A stretch of 64,000 nucleotides of DNA from Methanobrevibacter sp. (GTDB taxonomy: Archaea > Methanobacteriota > Methanobacteria > Methanobacteriales > Methanobacteriaceae): positions 1 through 64,000 of the forward strand of contig NZ_JAFQSO010000011.1 in assembly GCF_017409525.1 (NCBI RefSeq), read 5' to 3'. Below, piece after piece: positions 8,313 to 18,187 of the stretch. Below the pieces are notes generated by a model. It saw only the letters and a list, made by a program, of their open reading frames with translations. It ran no database searches and was not told where the DNA came from. The position numbers and the translations under genes are program-made. Positions within the stretch are counted from its first letter, which is position 1. The number at the start of each line of letters is the position of its first letter.

Positions 8313-9068
8313 ATGTTGCTTGAAATAGAAAATTTGGCAGTTGAAGTGGCTGGAAAAAGAGTTTTAAAAGATATCAATCTCTCCATTGATGAAGGGGAAA
8401 CTCATGTTCTTTTAGGGCCTAATGGTGCCGGTAAAAGTACTTTGTTTTTAACCATTTTAGGTTTTCCACAATACGAAGTAGTTCAAGGTTCCATTAAATT
8501 CAAAGGCCAGGATATTACAAAATTAACTACTGCTGAAAGAGTCAAATTAGGTATTGGAGTAAGTTTCCAAACACCTCCTTCAATTAGAGGTGTTTCTGTA
8601 AGGGACTTATTAAAAATAGAATCTCATCAGGATATGGACGAAGAATTGAATCCTAGAATGCAGGAATTGGCTAAGCAGCTCAAGTTCAGCGATGAATTTT
8701 TAGACAGGGATGTTAATCTGGGATTCTCTGGGGGAGAAGTAAAACGTTCTGAAATCTTGCAGTTGTTGGCTCAAATGCCGGATTTCACCATGTTTGATGA
8801 ACCTGATTCTGGTGTGGATATTGAAAATGTTGAATTGTTAGCTTCTGAAATAGGCACTTTATTGGATAAAGATAAGCCACAAGGTTCAAGAAAAAGAAGT
8901 GGTCTTTTAATTACTCACTTAGGTTATATTTTAAACTTTGTTAGTGCAGATAAGGCGCATGTTTTAATTGATGGGGTTATCTCTTGTTCTGGAAACCCTA
9001 CTGAAATTTTAGAAGATATTAGAAAAAACGGTTTTAATGGATGTGTTGAGTGTGCGCAATGTTTATGA
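8313..9068 (+). CDS. sufC: SufC-like ATPase of iron-sulfur cluster assembly
   Basis: ABC-type ATPase of 251 residues that powers the SufB scaffold during Fe-S cluster formation. Walker A GPNGAGKST is near residues 36-44, the signature is FSGGEVKRSEILQLL, and Walker B is FTMFDEPDSGVD, where the SGVD ending is typical of SufC. The C-terminus ends in a cysteine cluster, GCVECAQCL. A TATA box TTTATATTT (8242-8250) and AAAGGTGATT before the ATG mark the start of the operon. It overlaps sufB by about 30 bases. No SufS, SufU or SufA is nearby, which fits the minimal two-gene system of methanogens. Confidence 0.92.
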   Translation: MLLEIENLAVEVAGKRVLKDINLSIDEGETHVLLGPNGAGKSTLFLTILGFPQYEVVQGSIKFKGQDITKLTTAERVKLGIGVSFQTPPSIRGVSVRDLLKIESHQDMDEELNPRMQELAKQLKFSDEFLDRDVNLGFSGGEVKRSEILQLLAQMPDFTMFDEPDSGVDIENVELLASEIGTLLDKDKPQGSRKRSGLLITHLGYILNFVSADKAHVLIDGVISCSGNPTEILEDIRKNGFNGCVECAQCL

Positions 9069-10287
9069 AGATGCTCAAAGAGCTAAAGATAAAAAAGCAG
9101 CTTTAGGTGCTGATGTTACTATTGAAAATTTCACTGATGAAACTGTAAATGCATTGGATATGATTGATGACTTGAATGATTTGGACAAACAAACCAGAAA
9201 AGACCTTCTTCAAGTCGGTGTGGATACTAATGAGGAGAATAGGTCAGGTTCATTTTTACAAGTCGATCAGAGCAATATCTTTACAAACAATTCGATGTCC
9301 AGTTCAATCGAAGTCATGAACATCGGTATTGCATTGGAAAAATACAATTGGCTTGAAGATTATCTTTGGAATGTCGTAAAACCTGATGCGGACAAATACA
9401 CTGCAAAAACCGCTTTAAGAGAAGAGGAAACTGGTGTAAAGAGCGGTTACTTTGTAAGGTCTCTTCCTGGAACAAAAGAGGTGATGCCGGTTCAAGCTTG
9501 CATGTTTATCAGTGATGAGGATATTATGCAGACCGCACACAATGTTATTATTGCTGAAGAGAATTCAGAATTGCATTTGATTACAGGATGTGCAACTGGA
9601 GATGATGTAGGCTCAGCAATGCACGTTGGTGTGTCTGAAATGTATTTGAAACCGGGTTCCAAAATCACTTTCACAATGGTTCACAACTGGGCTGAACAGG
9701 TTGAAGTACGTCCTAGAACAGGCGTTAAAGTTGGGGGTGATGCAACCTACATTAACAATTATATTTTAACCAGTCCCGTAAGCACAATTCAATCTTTCCC
9801 TACTGCTTATTGTGACGGTAAAAATTCAAGAGCAATCTTCCAAAGTATTCAGGGAGGTAAAAAGGATTCAATTATCGATGTTGGCTCAAGGGTTTTATTG
9901 AATGCTGAAGGAGCTAGAGGCGAAGTCATCTCTAGAGCGGTTGCTCAAGACGAATCCAAAATTTATGCAAGGGGACACTTGGCAGGTACTGTTCCTAATG
10001 TTAAAGGACATTTGGAATGTCATGGGCTCGTATTGTCTGATGATAGTTTTATCTATGCAGTTCCTGAGCTTGAAGCCAGTTCCTCAAACTTGGAAATGTC
10101 TCACGAGGCTGCAGTCGGTAAAATTTCTGAAGAAGAGATTAATTACTTGACTTCAAGAGGAATAGCTGAAGAAGACGCAGAATCCATGATTGTAAGAGGA
10201 TTTTTAAATATGGATATTACTGGTCTTCCTGATGAATTAGCTGAGCAAACTCAAAGAATGATTGACATGAGTCTTGATGGAATGTAA
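9037..10287 (+). CDS. sufB: SufB/SufD-family Fe-S assembly scaffold
   Basis: A protein of about 416 residues of the SufBD family, the beta-helix scaffold partner of SufC. Typical segments are EVMNIGIALEKY, ENSELHLITGCAT and QSIQGGKKDSIIDVGSRVLLNAEGARGEVISRA, with a C-terminal RGIAEEDAESMIVRGFL. The ATG at 9037 lies inside sufC. A GTG at 9052 would give a shorter overlap and begin with RNVYEDAQRAKDKKAALG, and is equally plausible because neither has a clear ribosome site. Overlap with sufC suggests translational coupling. Confidence 0.9.
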   Translation: MDVLSVRNVYEDAQRAKDKKAALGADVTIENFTDETVNALDMIDDLNDLDKQTRKDLLQVGVDTNEENRSGSFLQVDQSNIFTNNSMSSSIEVMNIGIALEKYNWLEDYLWNVVKPDADKYTAKTALREEETGVKSGYFVRSLPGTKEVMPVQACMFISDEDIMQTAHNVIIAEENSELHLITGCATGDDVGSAMHVGVSEMYLKPGSKITFTMVHNWAEQVEVRPRTGVKVGGDATYINNYILTSPVSTIQSFPTAYCDGKNSRAIFQSIQGGKKDSIIDVGSRVLLNAEGARGEVISRAVAQDESKIYARGHLAGTVPNVKGHLECHGLVLSDDSFIYAVPELEASSSNLEMSHEAAVGKISEEEINYLTSRGIAEEDAESMIVRGFLNMDITGLPDELAEQTQRMIDMSLDGM

Positions 10288-10313
10288 TTCCATCTATTTT
10301 TTCTTTTTTTTCT
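10276..10313 (+). terminator. Hairpin terminator at the end of sufB
   Basis: GATGGAAT (10276-10283) pairs perfectly with ATTCCATC (10287-10294) around the triplet GTA. The stop codon lies inside the hairpin. A long T-rich tract with runs of six and eight T follows. Confidence 0.8.
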
Positions 10314-10607
10314 ATTTAACTTCTTTATATTTATTTTCTAAAAATCTTGTTTCATAGTATATAAACTTTTTGACTTTAGTTTCTAAGTAAGCTTTATATT
10401 AATTATTAATGAAATATATTAATCAGTACATAATGTTCTGCTGAGCTAGCTCATTAAGTACATAAATTGTGATTTTAAGGCATACCTAAACAGTATTCCT
10501 TAAAAGAAAAATTTTAAAATTTTTTAAAAAACTTTAAAATTGGATTTAGAAAGATGCAAATTTTTCTAAAATCGGAAAAAAAATATTTATAGAGGAGGAG
10601 AAACTCT
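10314..10607 (+). promoter_or_regulatory. Promoter and structured leader of mvhDGAB
   Basis: No gene is present between sufB and mvhD. A TATA box TTTATATTA lies at 10393-10401, so transcription should begin near 10425, leaving a leader of about 180 nt. It contains a perfect 12-bp palindrome TGAGCTAGCTCA (10442-10453) flanked by a direct repeat of AGTACATAA (10425-10433 and 10457-10465). Next comes an inverted repeat TTTTAAGG/CCTTAAAA (10473-10480 and 10498-10505), then a second inverted repeat TTTAGAAA/TTTCTAAA (10545-10552 and 10563-10570). AGGAGGAG sits just before the mvhD ATG. The first palindrome could be a DNA operator and the later ones RNA stems; both are inferences. Confidence 0.55.
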
Positions 10608-11033
10608 ATGGCTGATGATGTAAAAATTGTAATGTTTTGTTGCAACTGGTGTTCCTATGGAGGAGCAGACACAGCAGGTACTGCAAGGATGCAATACCCA
10701 CCGAATATTAGAGTTATTCGTGTAATGTGTTCTGGAAGAATTGATCCACAATTTGTTTTAAAAGCATTTAAAGAAGGTGCTGACGGTGTATTTGTAGCTG
10801 GATGTCACATGGGTGACTGCCACTATGACGCTGGTAACTACAAATTAGATCGTAGAATGAGATTAATTTATAGATTAGTTGAAGATATGGGAATTGGAAA
10901 AGAAAGAGTTCACCACGACTGGATTTCTGCATCCGAGGGTGAAAAATTCTCTGAATCTGTTAAAATGATGGTTAACAGAATCAAAGATTTAGGTCCAGCT
11001 CCATTGAAAGAACAAATCGATGCTGAAAAATAG
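10608..11033 (+). CDS. mvhD: F420-non-reducing hydrogenase iron-sulfur subunit D
   Basis: MvhD (141 residues) carries a [2Fe-2S] centre and hands electrons from the hydrogenase to HdrA of heterodisulfide reductase, where electrons are bifurcated. Conserved cysteines appear in [13 protein letters not shown] near the N-terminus, VMCSGR in the middle and [10 protein letters not shown] further on. AGGAGGAG lies before the ATG. It is the first gene of mvhDGAB. Its family also occurs fused to HdrA in other organisms. Confidence 0.95.
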   Translation: MADDVKIVMFCCNWCSYGGADTAGTARMQYPPNIRVIRVMCSGRIDPQFVLKAFKEGADGVFVAGCHMGDCHYDAGNYKLDRRMRLIYRLVEDMGIGKERVHHDWISASEGEKFSESVKMMVNRIKDLGPAPLKEQIDAEK

Positions 11034-11048
11034 ATTGGAGGAATGAAT

Positions 11049-11975
<927 letters not shown>

Positions 11976-11976
11976 A

Positions 11977-13404
11977 ATGGTTAAACTTACTATGGAGCCT
12001 GTCACTCGTATTGAAGGACACGCAAAAATTACAGTACATCTTGACGATGCTGGAAATGTAGAAGAAACAAGATTACACGTTATGGAATTCAGAGGTTTTG
12101 AAAAATTCTTAACAGGTCGTCCTGTAGAAGAATTACCAAGATTAGTACCTCGTATTTGTGGTATTTGTGATGTACAACACCACTTAGCAGCTGCTAAAGC
12201 TGTTGACCAAATCTTCGGATATGATGATTACGAAATCTTACCTGCTGCATACAGAATGAGAGAAATTATGAACTGGGGTTCCTACATGCACTCCCACGCT
12301 CTTCACTTCTACTTCTTAGCAGCACCAGATTTAATCATTCCAAATGGAACCAGAAAAACTAGAAACGTTTTCCAAGTAATTAAAGACATGCCTGAAATTG
12401 CACTTCAAGCTATTAACATCAGAAGAAACGGTTTAGAAATGGTTAGAAAAATAGGCGGTCGTCCTATTCACCCAACCTCATCCACTCCTGGTGGTATTTC
12501 AACCGAATTAGATGATGAAACTCAAAAAGACTTACTTGAAAGAGCTAAACAAAACGTAGAATTAGCACAAGCTACTTTAGATTTAGCTATTCCTGTATTT
12601 GAAGAAAACATCGACTTAATTGCTTCATTAGGTAACTTCGGTGACACCAGACACTGTGGTACCGTAAAACCTGATGGAACTTGGGATGTATATAATGGTA
12701 ACATCAGATTCAGAGACAAAGACGGTAGTGACATGTTTGAATACAGAAACGAAGAATATACCGACTATGTTGCTGAACACGTAAAACCTTACTCCTGGTT
12801 AAAATTCCCTTACATTAAAGAAATGGGATACCCAGAAGGTATTTACAGAGTTGCACCATTATCCAGGATTAACGTCTGTGACCAAATGCCTAAAGAAGCA
12901 CCTCTTGCACAAGAAGCTCTTAAAGCTTTCCGTGATGCATTTGGATATGCTCAAGCACCATTATTATTCAACTATGCTAGACTCATAGAATTATTAGCAT
13001 CAGCTGAATGTGCTGCTGCAGCATTAGAAGAAGATTTATCCGCTCAAAAATTCCCAGATGAATTAGAAAGAACCGAAGGTAAAGGTGTAGGTATTGTAGA
13101 AGCTCCTCGTGGTACTTTAATCCACCACTACGAATCTGATGACAATGGATTATGTAATTATGCTAACATTGTTGTAGCTACAATCCAAAACAACCCAGCT
13201 ATGGAAATGGGTATTCACCAAGTTGCTAAAGATTACATCAAACCTGGTGTAGAAGTAGATGATAGTATCTTCAACTTAATGGAAATGGTTATCAGAGCTT
13301 ACGACCCATGTTTATCTTGTGCTACCCACTCAATGGATAGCCAAATGAGATTAGCTGAAGTAGATATTGTAGACAGTGAAGGAAACCTCATTAAAAAATT
13401 CTAA
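11977..13404 (+). CDS. mvhA: F420-non-reducing hydrogenase large subunit
   Basis: The [NiFe] active-site subunit, 475 residues. The N-terminal ligand motif [11 protein letters not shown] is near residues 61-71 and the C-terminal motif DPCLSCATH near 445-453, which together supply the four cysteine ligands of the nickel-iron centre. About 22 residues follow the final histidine, ending LIKKF. Maturation needs the Hyp proteins, one of which (hypD) is at 56.1-57.2 kb. GGAGG lies in the end of mvhG, with one base between the genes. Confidence 0.96.
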   Translation: MVKLTMEPVTRIEGHAKITVHLDDAGNVEETRLHVMEFRGFEKFLTGRPVEELPRLVPRICGICDVQHHLAAAKAVDQIFGYDDYEILPAAYRMREIMNWGSYMHSHALHFYFLAAPDLIIPNGTRKTRNVFQVIKDMPEIALQAINIRRNGLEMVRKIGGRPIHPTSSTPGGISTELDDETQKDLLERAKQNVELAQATLDLAIPVFEENIDLIASLGNFGDTRHCGTVKPDGTWDVYNGNIRFRDKDGSDMFEYRNEEYTDYVAEHVKPYSWLKFPYIKEMGYPEGIYRVAPLSRINVCDQMPKEAPLAQEALKAFRDAFGYAQAPLLFNYARLIELLASAECAAAALEEDLSAQKFPDELERTEGKGVGIVEAPRGTLIHHYESDDNGLCNYANIVVATIQNNPAMEMGIHQVAKDYIKPGVEVDDSIFNLMEMVIRAYDPCLSCATHSMDSQMRLAEVDIVDSEGNLIKKF

Positions 13405-13424
13405 ATTTAAGGGGGTTTTTATAA

Positions 13425-14660
13425 ATGATAGTATTTAATGAAGATGGCTGTATAAAATGTGGTGCTTGTGAAGGTACTTGCCCTACATCAGCTATTGAGG
13501 TAAAACCTGACGCTATTATTAACTGTGATCTTTGTGGAGAAGAACCTAAGTGTGCAGATGTTTGTCCTCAAGGCGCATTAAAAGCAGAAGAATACGAAAT
13601 CGCAGAAGGTATCACTCAAATAAGATTAGTATTCAACTCTATTAAATGTGACTCATGTGGAAAATGTGCTGAAGTATGTCCACAAGAAACTATTAATGTT
13701 ACTGGCGCTAAATTAAAAGAAGTTGAAGGATTCTGTGTAATGTGTCAAAAATGTGTTGACATTTGCCCAGTTGACGTAATTGGAGTTCCTGGCTTTAAAG
13801 AACCTGCTGAATATGAACTTGACCTTAAAGGAAAAGGTCCTGTTTACATCAAGGATTGTGTCGGATGTGGATCCTGTGTTGAACCATGTCCTGTAGGCGC
13901 TATCACTCTTGAAGAAGTTGGAAGCCCAATTACTGTAAATGATGATTGTATTAGATGCGGTTTATGTTCTCAAACTTGTCCTTGGAATGAAATATTCATT
14001 TCAGAAAAAGTACCTGTTAAACGTTCTAAAGAAATCAAATCATTTACTTTCGATTCAGCAAAATGTATTGGTTGTAACACTTGTGTAGAAGCATGTCCTG
14101 GTGACTTTATTTCTGCAAACAGTGCTAGTTTAACTGTTGCTATTCCTAGTGTCTGTGCTGCATGTGGCTTATGTGTAAAAATGTGTCCTGTTGATGCATT
14201 AGACATTGAAGTCGAATGGGGTGAAGGTGCTCCTGTAGATGCAGAAGGTATTGGAAGAGATGTAGAAAAATGTGACTTCATTGGTGCATGTGCTAACAAA
14301 TGTCCTACTGAAGCTATTCGTGTAGTTACCAAAACTGGTATGTCCTGCCCTGCTTTAGTAGAAACTGATGCGGAACCATCATTCACAAGTTGTATTAGAT
14401 GTGGAGCATGTGCTTCAGTATGTTCTAACGATGCATTAAAAGTTGATCAATACGAATTAACTATTGATGGTGAACCTGTCATTAGAGACAGAATTGCTTT
14501 CAACCCATCTAAATGTGACCAATGTGGTGACTGTATCGAAGCATGTCCTTATGACATGATTCACAAAACAGAAAATCCTAAATTACCAATTGCAGGATTC
14601 TGTACTTTATGTGGTCAATGTCTTGAAGCATGTCCAGAAGACGCATTATGTTATAAATAG
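13425..14660 (+). CDS. mvhB: Polyferredoxin MvhB
   Basis: A 411-residue tandem ferredoxin with twelve CxxCxxCxxxC-type motifs, for example CIKCGACEGTCP (9-20), CDSCGKCAEVCP, CVGCGSCVEPCP and CTLCGQCLEACP near the end. The second motif has a longer spacing (CDLCGEEPKCADVCP). The ninth (C283, I286, C289, C293) has isoleucine where the second cysteine should be; a nearby cysteine at 308 could compensate. MvhB is co-purified with the hydrogenase and is thought to store or wire electrons, possibly to other ferredoxin-dependent enzymes. A GGGGG site precedes the ATG. Confidence 0.95.
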   Translation: MIVFNEDGCIKCGACEGTCPTSAIEVKPDAIINCDLCGEEPKCADVCPQGALKAEEYEIAEGITQIRLVFNSIKCDSCGKCAEVCPQETINVTGAKLKEVEGFCVMCQKCVDICPVDVIGVPGFKEPAEYELDLKGKGPVYIKDCVGCGSCVEPCPVGAITLEEVGSPITVNDDCIRCGLCSQTCPWNEIFISEKVPVKRSKEIKSFTFDSAKCIGCNTCVEACPGDFISANSASLTVAIPSVCAACGLCVKMCPVDALDIEVEWGEGAPVDAEGIGRDVEKCDFIGACANKCPTEAIRVVTKTGMSCPALVETDAEPSFTSCIRCGACASVCSNDALKVDQYELTIDGEPVIRDRIAFNPSKCDQCGDCIEACPYDMIHKTENPKLPIAGFCTLCGQCLEACPEDALCYK

Positions 14661-14695
14661 GTGTGATAACACACCTTTATTTTTTTCTTTTTTTA
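14659..14695 (+). terminator. Terminator of mvhDGAB
   Basis: AGGTGTG (14659-14665) pairs with CACACCT (14670-14676) around ATAA and is followed by a long T tract (TTTATTTTTTTCTTTTTTT). It separates mvhB from the convergent pyrC gene. Confidence 0.85.
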
Positions 14696-14700
14696 AAAAA

Positions 14701-15960
14701 CTAGTTCAATTTATTCATTACTGTTTTTCCTTTAACGATTGTCATTACAGGCATTCCAATGTAACTCCAACCGTCAAATGGAGAATATTCTGCTTTTGTT
14801 TTAAATTCTTCAATATTGAATTTTCCTTCTTGCTTTAAGTCAATTACTGTAAAATCAGCATCATATCCAATGGCTATCTTTCCTTTATTCTTAAGCCCAT
14901 ATACTTTTGCGGCATTTTCAGATAAAATTTTTGGAATGATCTTCAAATCTATATTTCCTCTATTGACTTCAGTTAAAAGCAGAGGTATTACTGTTTCCAA
15001 ATTTGGGATTCCAGGTGATGAACTCCAAACACCTTTTGATTTATCTTCCATGGTGTGGGGAGCATGGTCAGTTCCAATTATTGAACTGGAATCTAAATCG
15101 TTAATGCTAATGCTGTCTTGTTTTTCTCTTAATGGTGGATTTGTTTTTATTAACGTATCATATACATTGAATGCGGAATTGTCAAGCAATAAATGATGTG
15201 GTGTAAATTCCCAGCTTACTTCCTGTGTTTTACTTGCATCTTTTGCAAGATTCAATGATTTGGATGAACTTAAATGGCATATGTGCAGTTTCAAATTATT
15301 TTTTCCTGCAAGTTTGATGGCCTGTTCTACAGATTCGTCTTCAGATTCTGCAGGTCTTGCATAACTGTAGTCTATTGCAGTATTCTTTTCCTTTTGTTTT
15401 AATTTTGCTGTTTCCTCTTTCACTATAGATTGCTTTTCACAATGCACTGAAACAAGCCCGTTATATTCAGTTGTTTCTTTCAATTTTCCTAAATCGGCAA
15501 ATATTCTTTCTAGACTTTCATCGCTTTCCAAATCCATAAAAATCTTAAAGGACACTGGATTTAATTTGATGATTCTTTCCATTTCTTCAAGAGTGTTATG
15601 CCCCGCTTGGAGTTCGAAATTAACAACAGATTTGTCCTTGGCTATTTTGATTTTTTCTTTAAGAGCATTGTAGGTATTGGTTTTCGGGATGGTGTTTGGC
15701 ATGTCTATAACAGTTGTGAAACCTCCATTTGCAGCACTTAAACTTCCTGTTTTAAAATCTTCTTTTTGTGTCAGGCCAGGATCTCTGAAATGAACATGAG
15801 GATCAATTAAACCCGGCAATATATAATTATTCCTTATGTCAATATATTCATCTGCTTTAATGGGATTTTTTGAAATTTCTGTTATTTTCCCGTTTTCGAT
15901 TTTAATGTGATGTTCTCCGATAGCATCTACAAGCTTACAATTTTTTATTACTAAATCCAT
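14701..15960 (-). CDS. pyrC: Dihydroorotase
   Basis: Cyclises carbamoyl-aspartate to dihydroorotate in pyrimidine synthesis. The 419-residue amidohydrolase has the metal-binding motif DPHVHFRDPGLTQKEDFKTG near residues 53-72, a mid-protein ICHLSS histidine and the GTDHAPHT motif near residue 300. It is therefore a type I dihydroorotase. It is convergent with mvhB and divergent from the next gene; a GGGATT element precedes the ATG. Confidence 0.94.
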   Translation of the reverse strand: MDLVIKNCKLVDAIGEHHIKIENGKITEISKNPIKADEYIDIRNNYILPGLIDPHVHFRDPGLTQKEDFKTGSLSAANGGFTTVIDMPNTIPKTNTYNALKEKIKIAKDKSVVNFELQAGHNTLEEMERIIKLNPVSFKIFMDLESDESLERIFADLGKLKETTEYNGLVSVHCEKQSIVKEETAKLKQKEKNTAIDYSYARPAESEDESVEQAIKLAGKNNLKLHICHLSSSKSLNLAKDASKTQEVSWEFTPHHLLLDNSAFNVYDTLIKTNPPLREKQDSISINDLDSSSIIGTDHAPHTMEDKSKGVWSSSPGIPNLETVIPLLLTEVNRGNIDLKIIPKILSENAAKVYGLKNKGKIAIGYDADFTVIDLKQEGKFNIEEFKTKAEYSPFDGWSYIGMPVMTIVKGKTVMNKLN

Positions 15961-16049
15961 TGTTAATCCCCAATTTTTATAGTTTATAATATATTATTCA
16001 TCACTTTAAAACATAATCTTTTTTTAATTTAAGATTTATATTATAATTC

Positions 16050-17132
16050 ATGTCTCAAGTTTCAAATATTCTCAAGAGGGATATGGAATTATTTTTAAAT
16101 GATCTGCATAGCGATAGTAAAATTTCTGACACTACTTCTGATGCTATTTTATTGGCAGATTTTACAGAGTATAATCCTTTACATAACGGTCATTTTCATT
16201 GCATGAACGCTACAAAATATATGTTTCCTAACTCGTTATTTGTAGCTGTTGTACCAGGGTTATTTGAGAGAAGTGGTAGAGGCATACCATATATATTGCC
16301 AAGGGAAGTTAGGGCAGAAATTGCAATTTCTGTCGGTGCCGATATTGTGGTTGAAGGTCCTCCTATGGGGATTATGGGGTCAGGCCAATATTCATTATGT
16401 CTTTGTAAGATGTTTCAGGCATTAAATGCCGATTATATTCCTAGAGGGTATAAGCCTGTTGAAGGCATGGATAAGATTCTAAAAAGGATTAACATGGGGC
16501 ATCGAGTTGTTTCAAAACCCTATAAAATTGTAGATAAAACAACAAATGAAATTTTATTGAAAGGCAAATTGGAGGAAGACAATTATGTCATTACTTCTTT
16601 TTCGAATTCCTTAAGCAAAATCGGTTTTGATTATACAGATAAGTTTATTTTTGTCGAGCGCATCAATGGCGTAAGCGGTACTCTTATTCGCGAAAGCATA
16701 TTGGAAGACAATTTGAATGATGTAGTGGGCATGATGCCTTCAAAGACAATTGAAGTTTTAAAGCGTGAAATCGATAATGATTCGATTATCTATGGCATTC
16801 GCGATGTTGAAAAGATTTTGGACACTGCAAATAATTATAGTCTTGATGAACTGTCAAGTTTAAATCTATTCAATGATAAATTAGCTAAAAATATTGTTGA
16901 TAATAGGCCTTTTGAGGATATTGATGAGTTGCAAAATGCTATTCTTCAAGGATTTTCATCACATTTCCGCCAAAGGGTTTTAAGCATTTTGGAAAATCCG
17001 ATACCTAAAGAGGTAATTTCCCAATATATCGATAAGTATCCTACAGTGATTAGAATTTTAGGATATAAAAATGAAGAATGTTTGGAAAAATTTAAAAAAA
17101 AGATAAATAATGAAAATATTTCATTATTTTAG
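16050..17132 (+). CDS. HIGH-motif nucleotidyltransferase related to TmcAL
   Basis: A 360-residue protein with DFTEYNPLHNGHFHCM near residues 46-61, a HxGH nucleotide-binding motif in the same sequence context as bacterial TmcAL (tRNA-Met cytidine acetate ligase, VEYNPFHNGH). Following segments (VAVVPGLFERSGRGIPYILPREVRAEIAISVGADIVVEGPPMG) and a C-terminal VIRILGYKNEE also parallel TmcAL. What the archaeal protein acylates or adenylates is not known from sequence. The ATG at 16050 has no ribosome site. A second ATG at 16083 follows GAGGG, but with only two bases spacing. It overlaps the convergent downstream gene by four bases. Confidence 0.65.
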   Translation: MSQVSNILKRDMELFLNDLHSDSKISDTTSDAILLADFTEYNPLHNGHFHCMNATKYMFPNSLFVAVVPGLFERSGRGIPYILPREVRAEIAISVGADIVVEGPPMGIMGSGQYSLCLCKMFQALNADYIPRGYKPVEGMDKILKRINMGHRVVSKPYKIVDKTTNEILLKGKLEEDNYVITSFSNSLSKIGFDYTDKFIFVERINGVSGTLIRESILEDNLNDVVGMMPSKTIEVLKREIDNDSIIYGIRDVEKILDTANNYSLDELSSLNLFNDKLAKNIVDNRPFEDIDELQNAILQGFSSHFRQRVLSILENPIPKEVISQYIDKYPTVIRILGYKNEECLEKFKKKINNENISLF

Positions 17133-18118
17133 CGGGATGCCAATAAATTATTAATGACATTCTGTGGATTTTTAAGTGCATATATTGAATCCAAAAATGT
17201 TGGGTAGCTTGAACTTAAGATGAACAAGTAAAGGATGTAATATATTACAATTAAAATCACGATGATGAGTATTATTGTTAACACTACATCGACAATGCCC
17301 ATAGGCTCTTTTTCTTCTTTGTAATTAATGTTGTGAATGCTTTCTTTTTTATCCTTTTCAACCTCTGCTCTGAGCCCATGCTCTCTTTCAATTTCAGCTC
17401 TGATTCTAGCTTCCATTTCTTCTGGAGTTTCATTTCTTGGAATTGGTTTTTCAGGAGCTCTTTGAGCAGGTTTAGGCACATATTCTTCCCTTGTTAATGA
17501 ACCATACTCGGCTTCATCTTTGGCTAATTGTTCACCTAATGGAACCTCTTCTTTTTCATCGAAATACAAGTCATCTAAGTATTTCTCATATTTGTCCTCA
17601 AGTTCCTGCCTGGCAGTTGTTGGTTCAGGTTCATAACTGTGATCCGGATAGATGAATTCAGGTTCTTTTGAAACCTGTGGTGTGATTTCTTCTTGAGGAT
17701 GGAATTCGTATTCGTTTTGTGTAACTTCAGGTTGGCTTTGATAAATGCTTTCATCTTCGCTTAAGTAGGATGATTCTAGTCCTCCGCTGTATTCGATGGT
17801 ATCCTTTATGTTATATGGGGAGTCATCATTAATCGCTTTATGTTCCTGAACAGGTTCCTCAGCAGCATATGGTATTTCATACTCTTCCTGTGGCTGGTAA
17901 ACGCTTTCTTCAACAGGCTGTTGGACAACAGGTTCTGGTTCTGCTTGAGGAGCATTTTGTTGGGTATTGTTATCTAGTCCAAGACCAACAATTTTCTCTA
18001 GACAGTCTTTACAGTAAACTTTTCCAGCAATTTCTAAACCGCATTCTTTACAAATTGATTTCCCACAGATTGCACATGTATCTGCAGCTTCTCTTTCAGG
18101 ATGATAATGACATTCCAT
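17129..18118 (-). CDS. B-box-type zinc-finger protein with acidic linker and C-terminal membrane anchor
   Basis: A 329-residue protein of unknown function. Residues 1-40 contain a Cys/His array (C3, H4, H6, C15, C18, C23, C26, C36, C39) that looks like a B-box zinc finger. Residues about 45-215 are Glu/Gln/Pro/Tyr-rich and probably disordered. Residues 215-265 are charged and likely helical (EEMEARIRAEIEREHGLRAEVEKDKKE). A very hydrophobic helix follows at about 275-303, then a short tail. The protein is thus probably tail-anchored with the zinc finger in the cytoplasm. It could organise proteins at the membrane. No enzymatic motif is visible. Confidence 0.7.
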   Translation of the reverse strand: MECHYHPEREAADTCAICGKSICKECGLEIAGKVYCKDCLEKIVGLGLDNNTQQNAPQAEPEPVVQQPVEESVYQPQEEYEIPYAAEEPVQEHKAINDDSPYNIKDTIEYSGGLESSYLSEDESIYQSQPEVTQNEYEFHPQEEITPQVSKEPEFIYPDHSYEPEPTTARQELEDKYEKYLDDLYFDEKEEVPLGEQLAKDEAEYGSLTREEYVPKPAQRAPEKPIPRNETPEEMEARIRAEIEREHGLRAEVEKDKKESIHNINYKEEKEPMGIVDVVLTIILIIVILIVIYYILYLFILSSSYPTFLDSIYALKNPQNVINNLLASR

Positions 18119-18187
18119 AAATTACACACTCTAACGAATAAATTATATTAATGTATATATTTATTATTTTTATTTATATAAAGCTTT

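Noticed and set aside
14590-14838. Open frame of about 80 codons spanning the end of mvhB and pyrC
   Set aside because: It crosses the mvhB terminator and overlaps two clear genes in other frames.
16020-16050. TATA box TTTATATTA at about 16033 as promoter of the TmcAL-like gene
   Set aside because: It is too close to the ATG at 16050; it would fit only if translation began later, at 16083, where the ribosome site spacing is poor.
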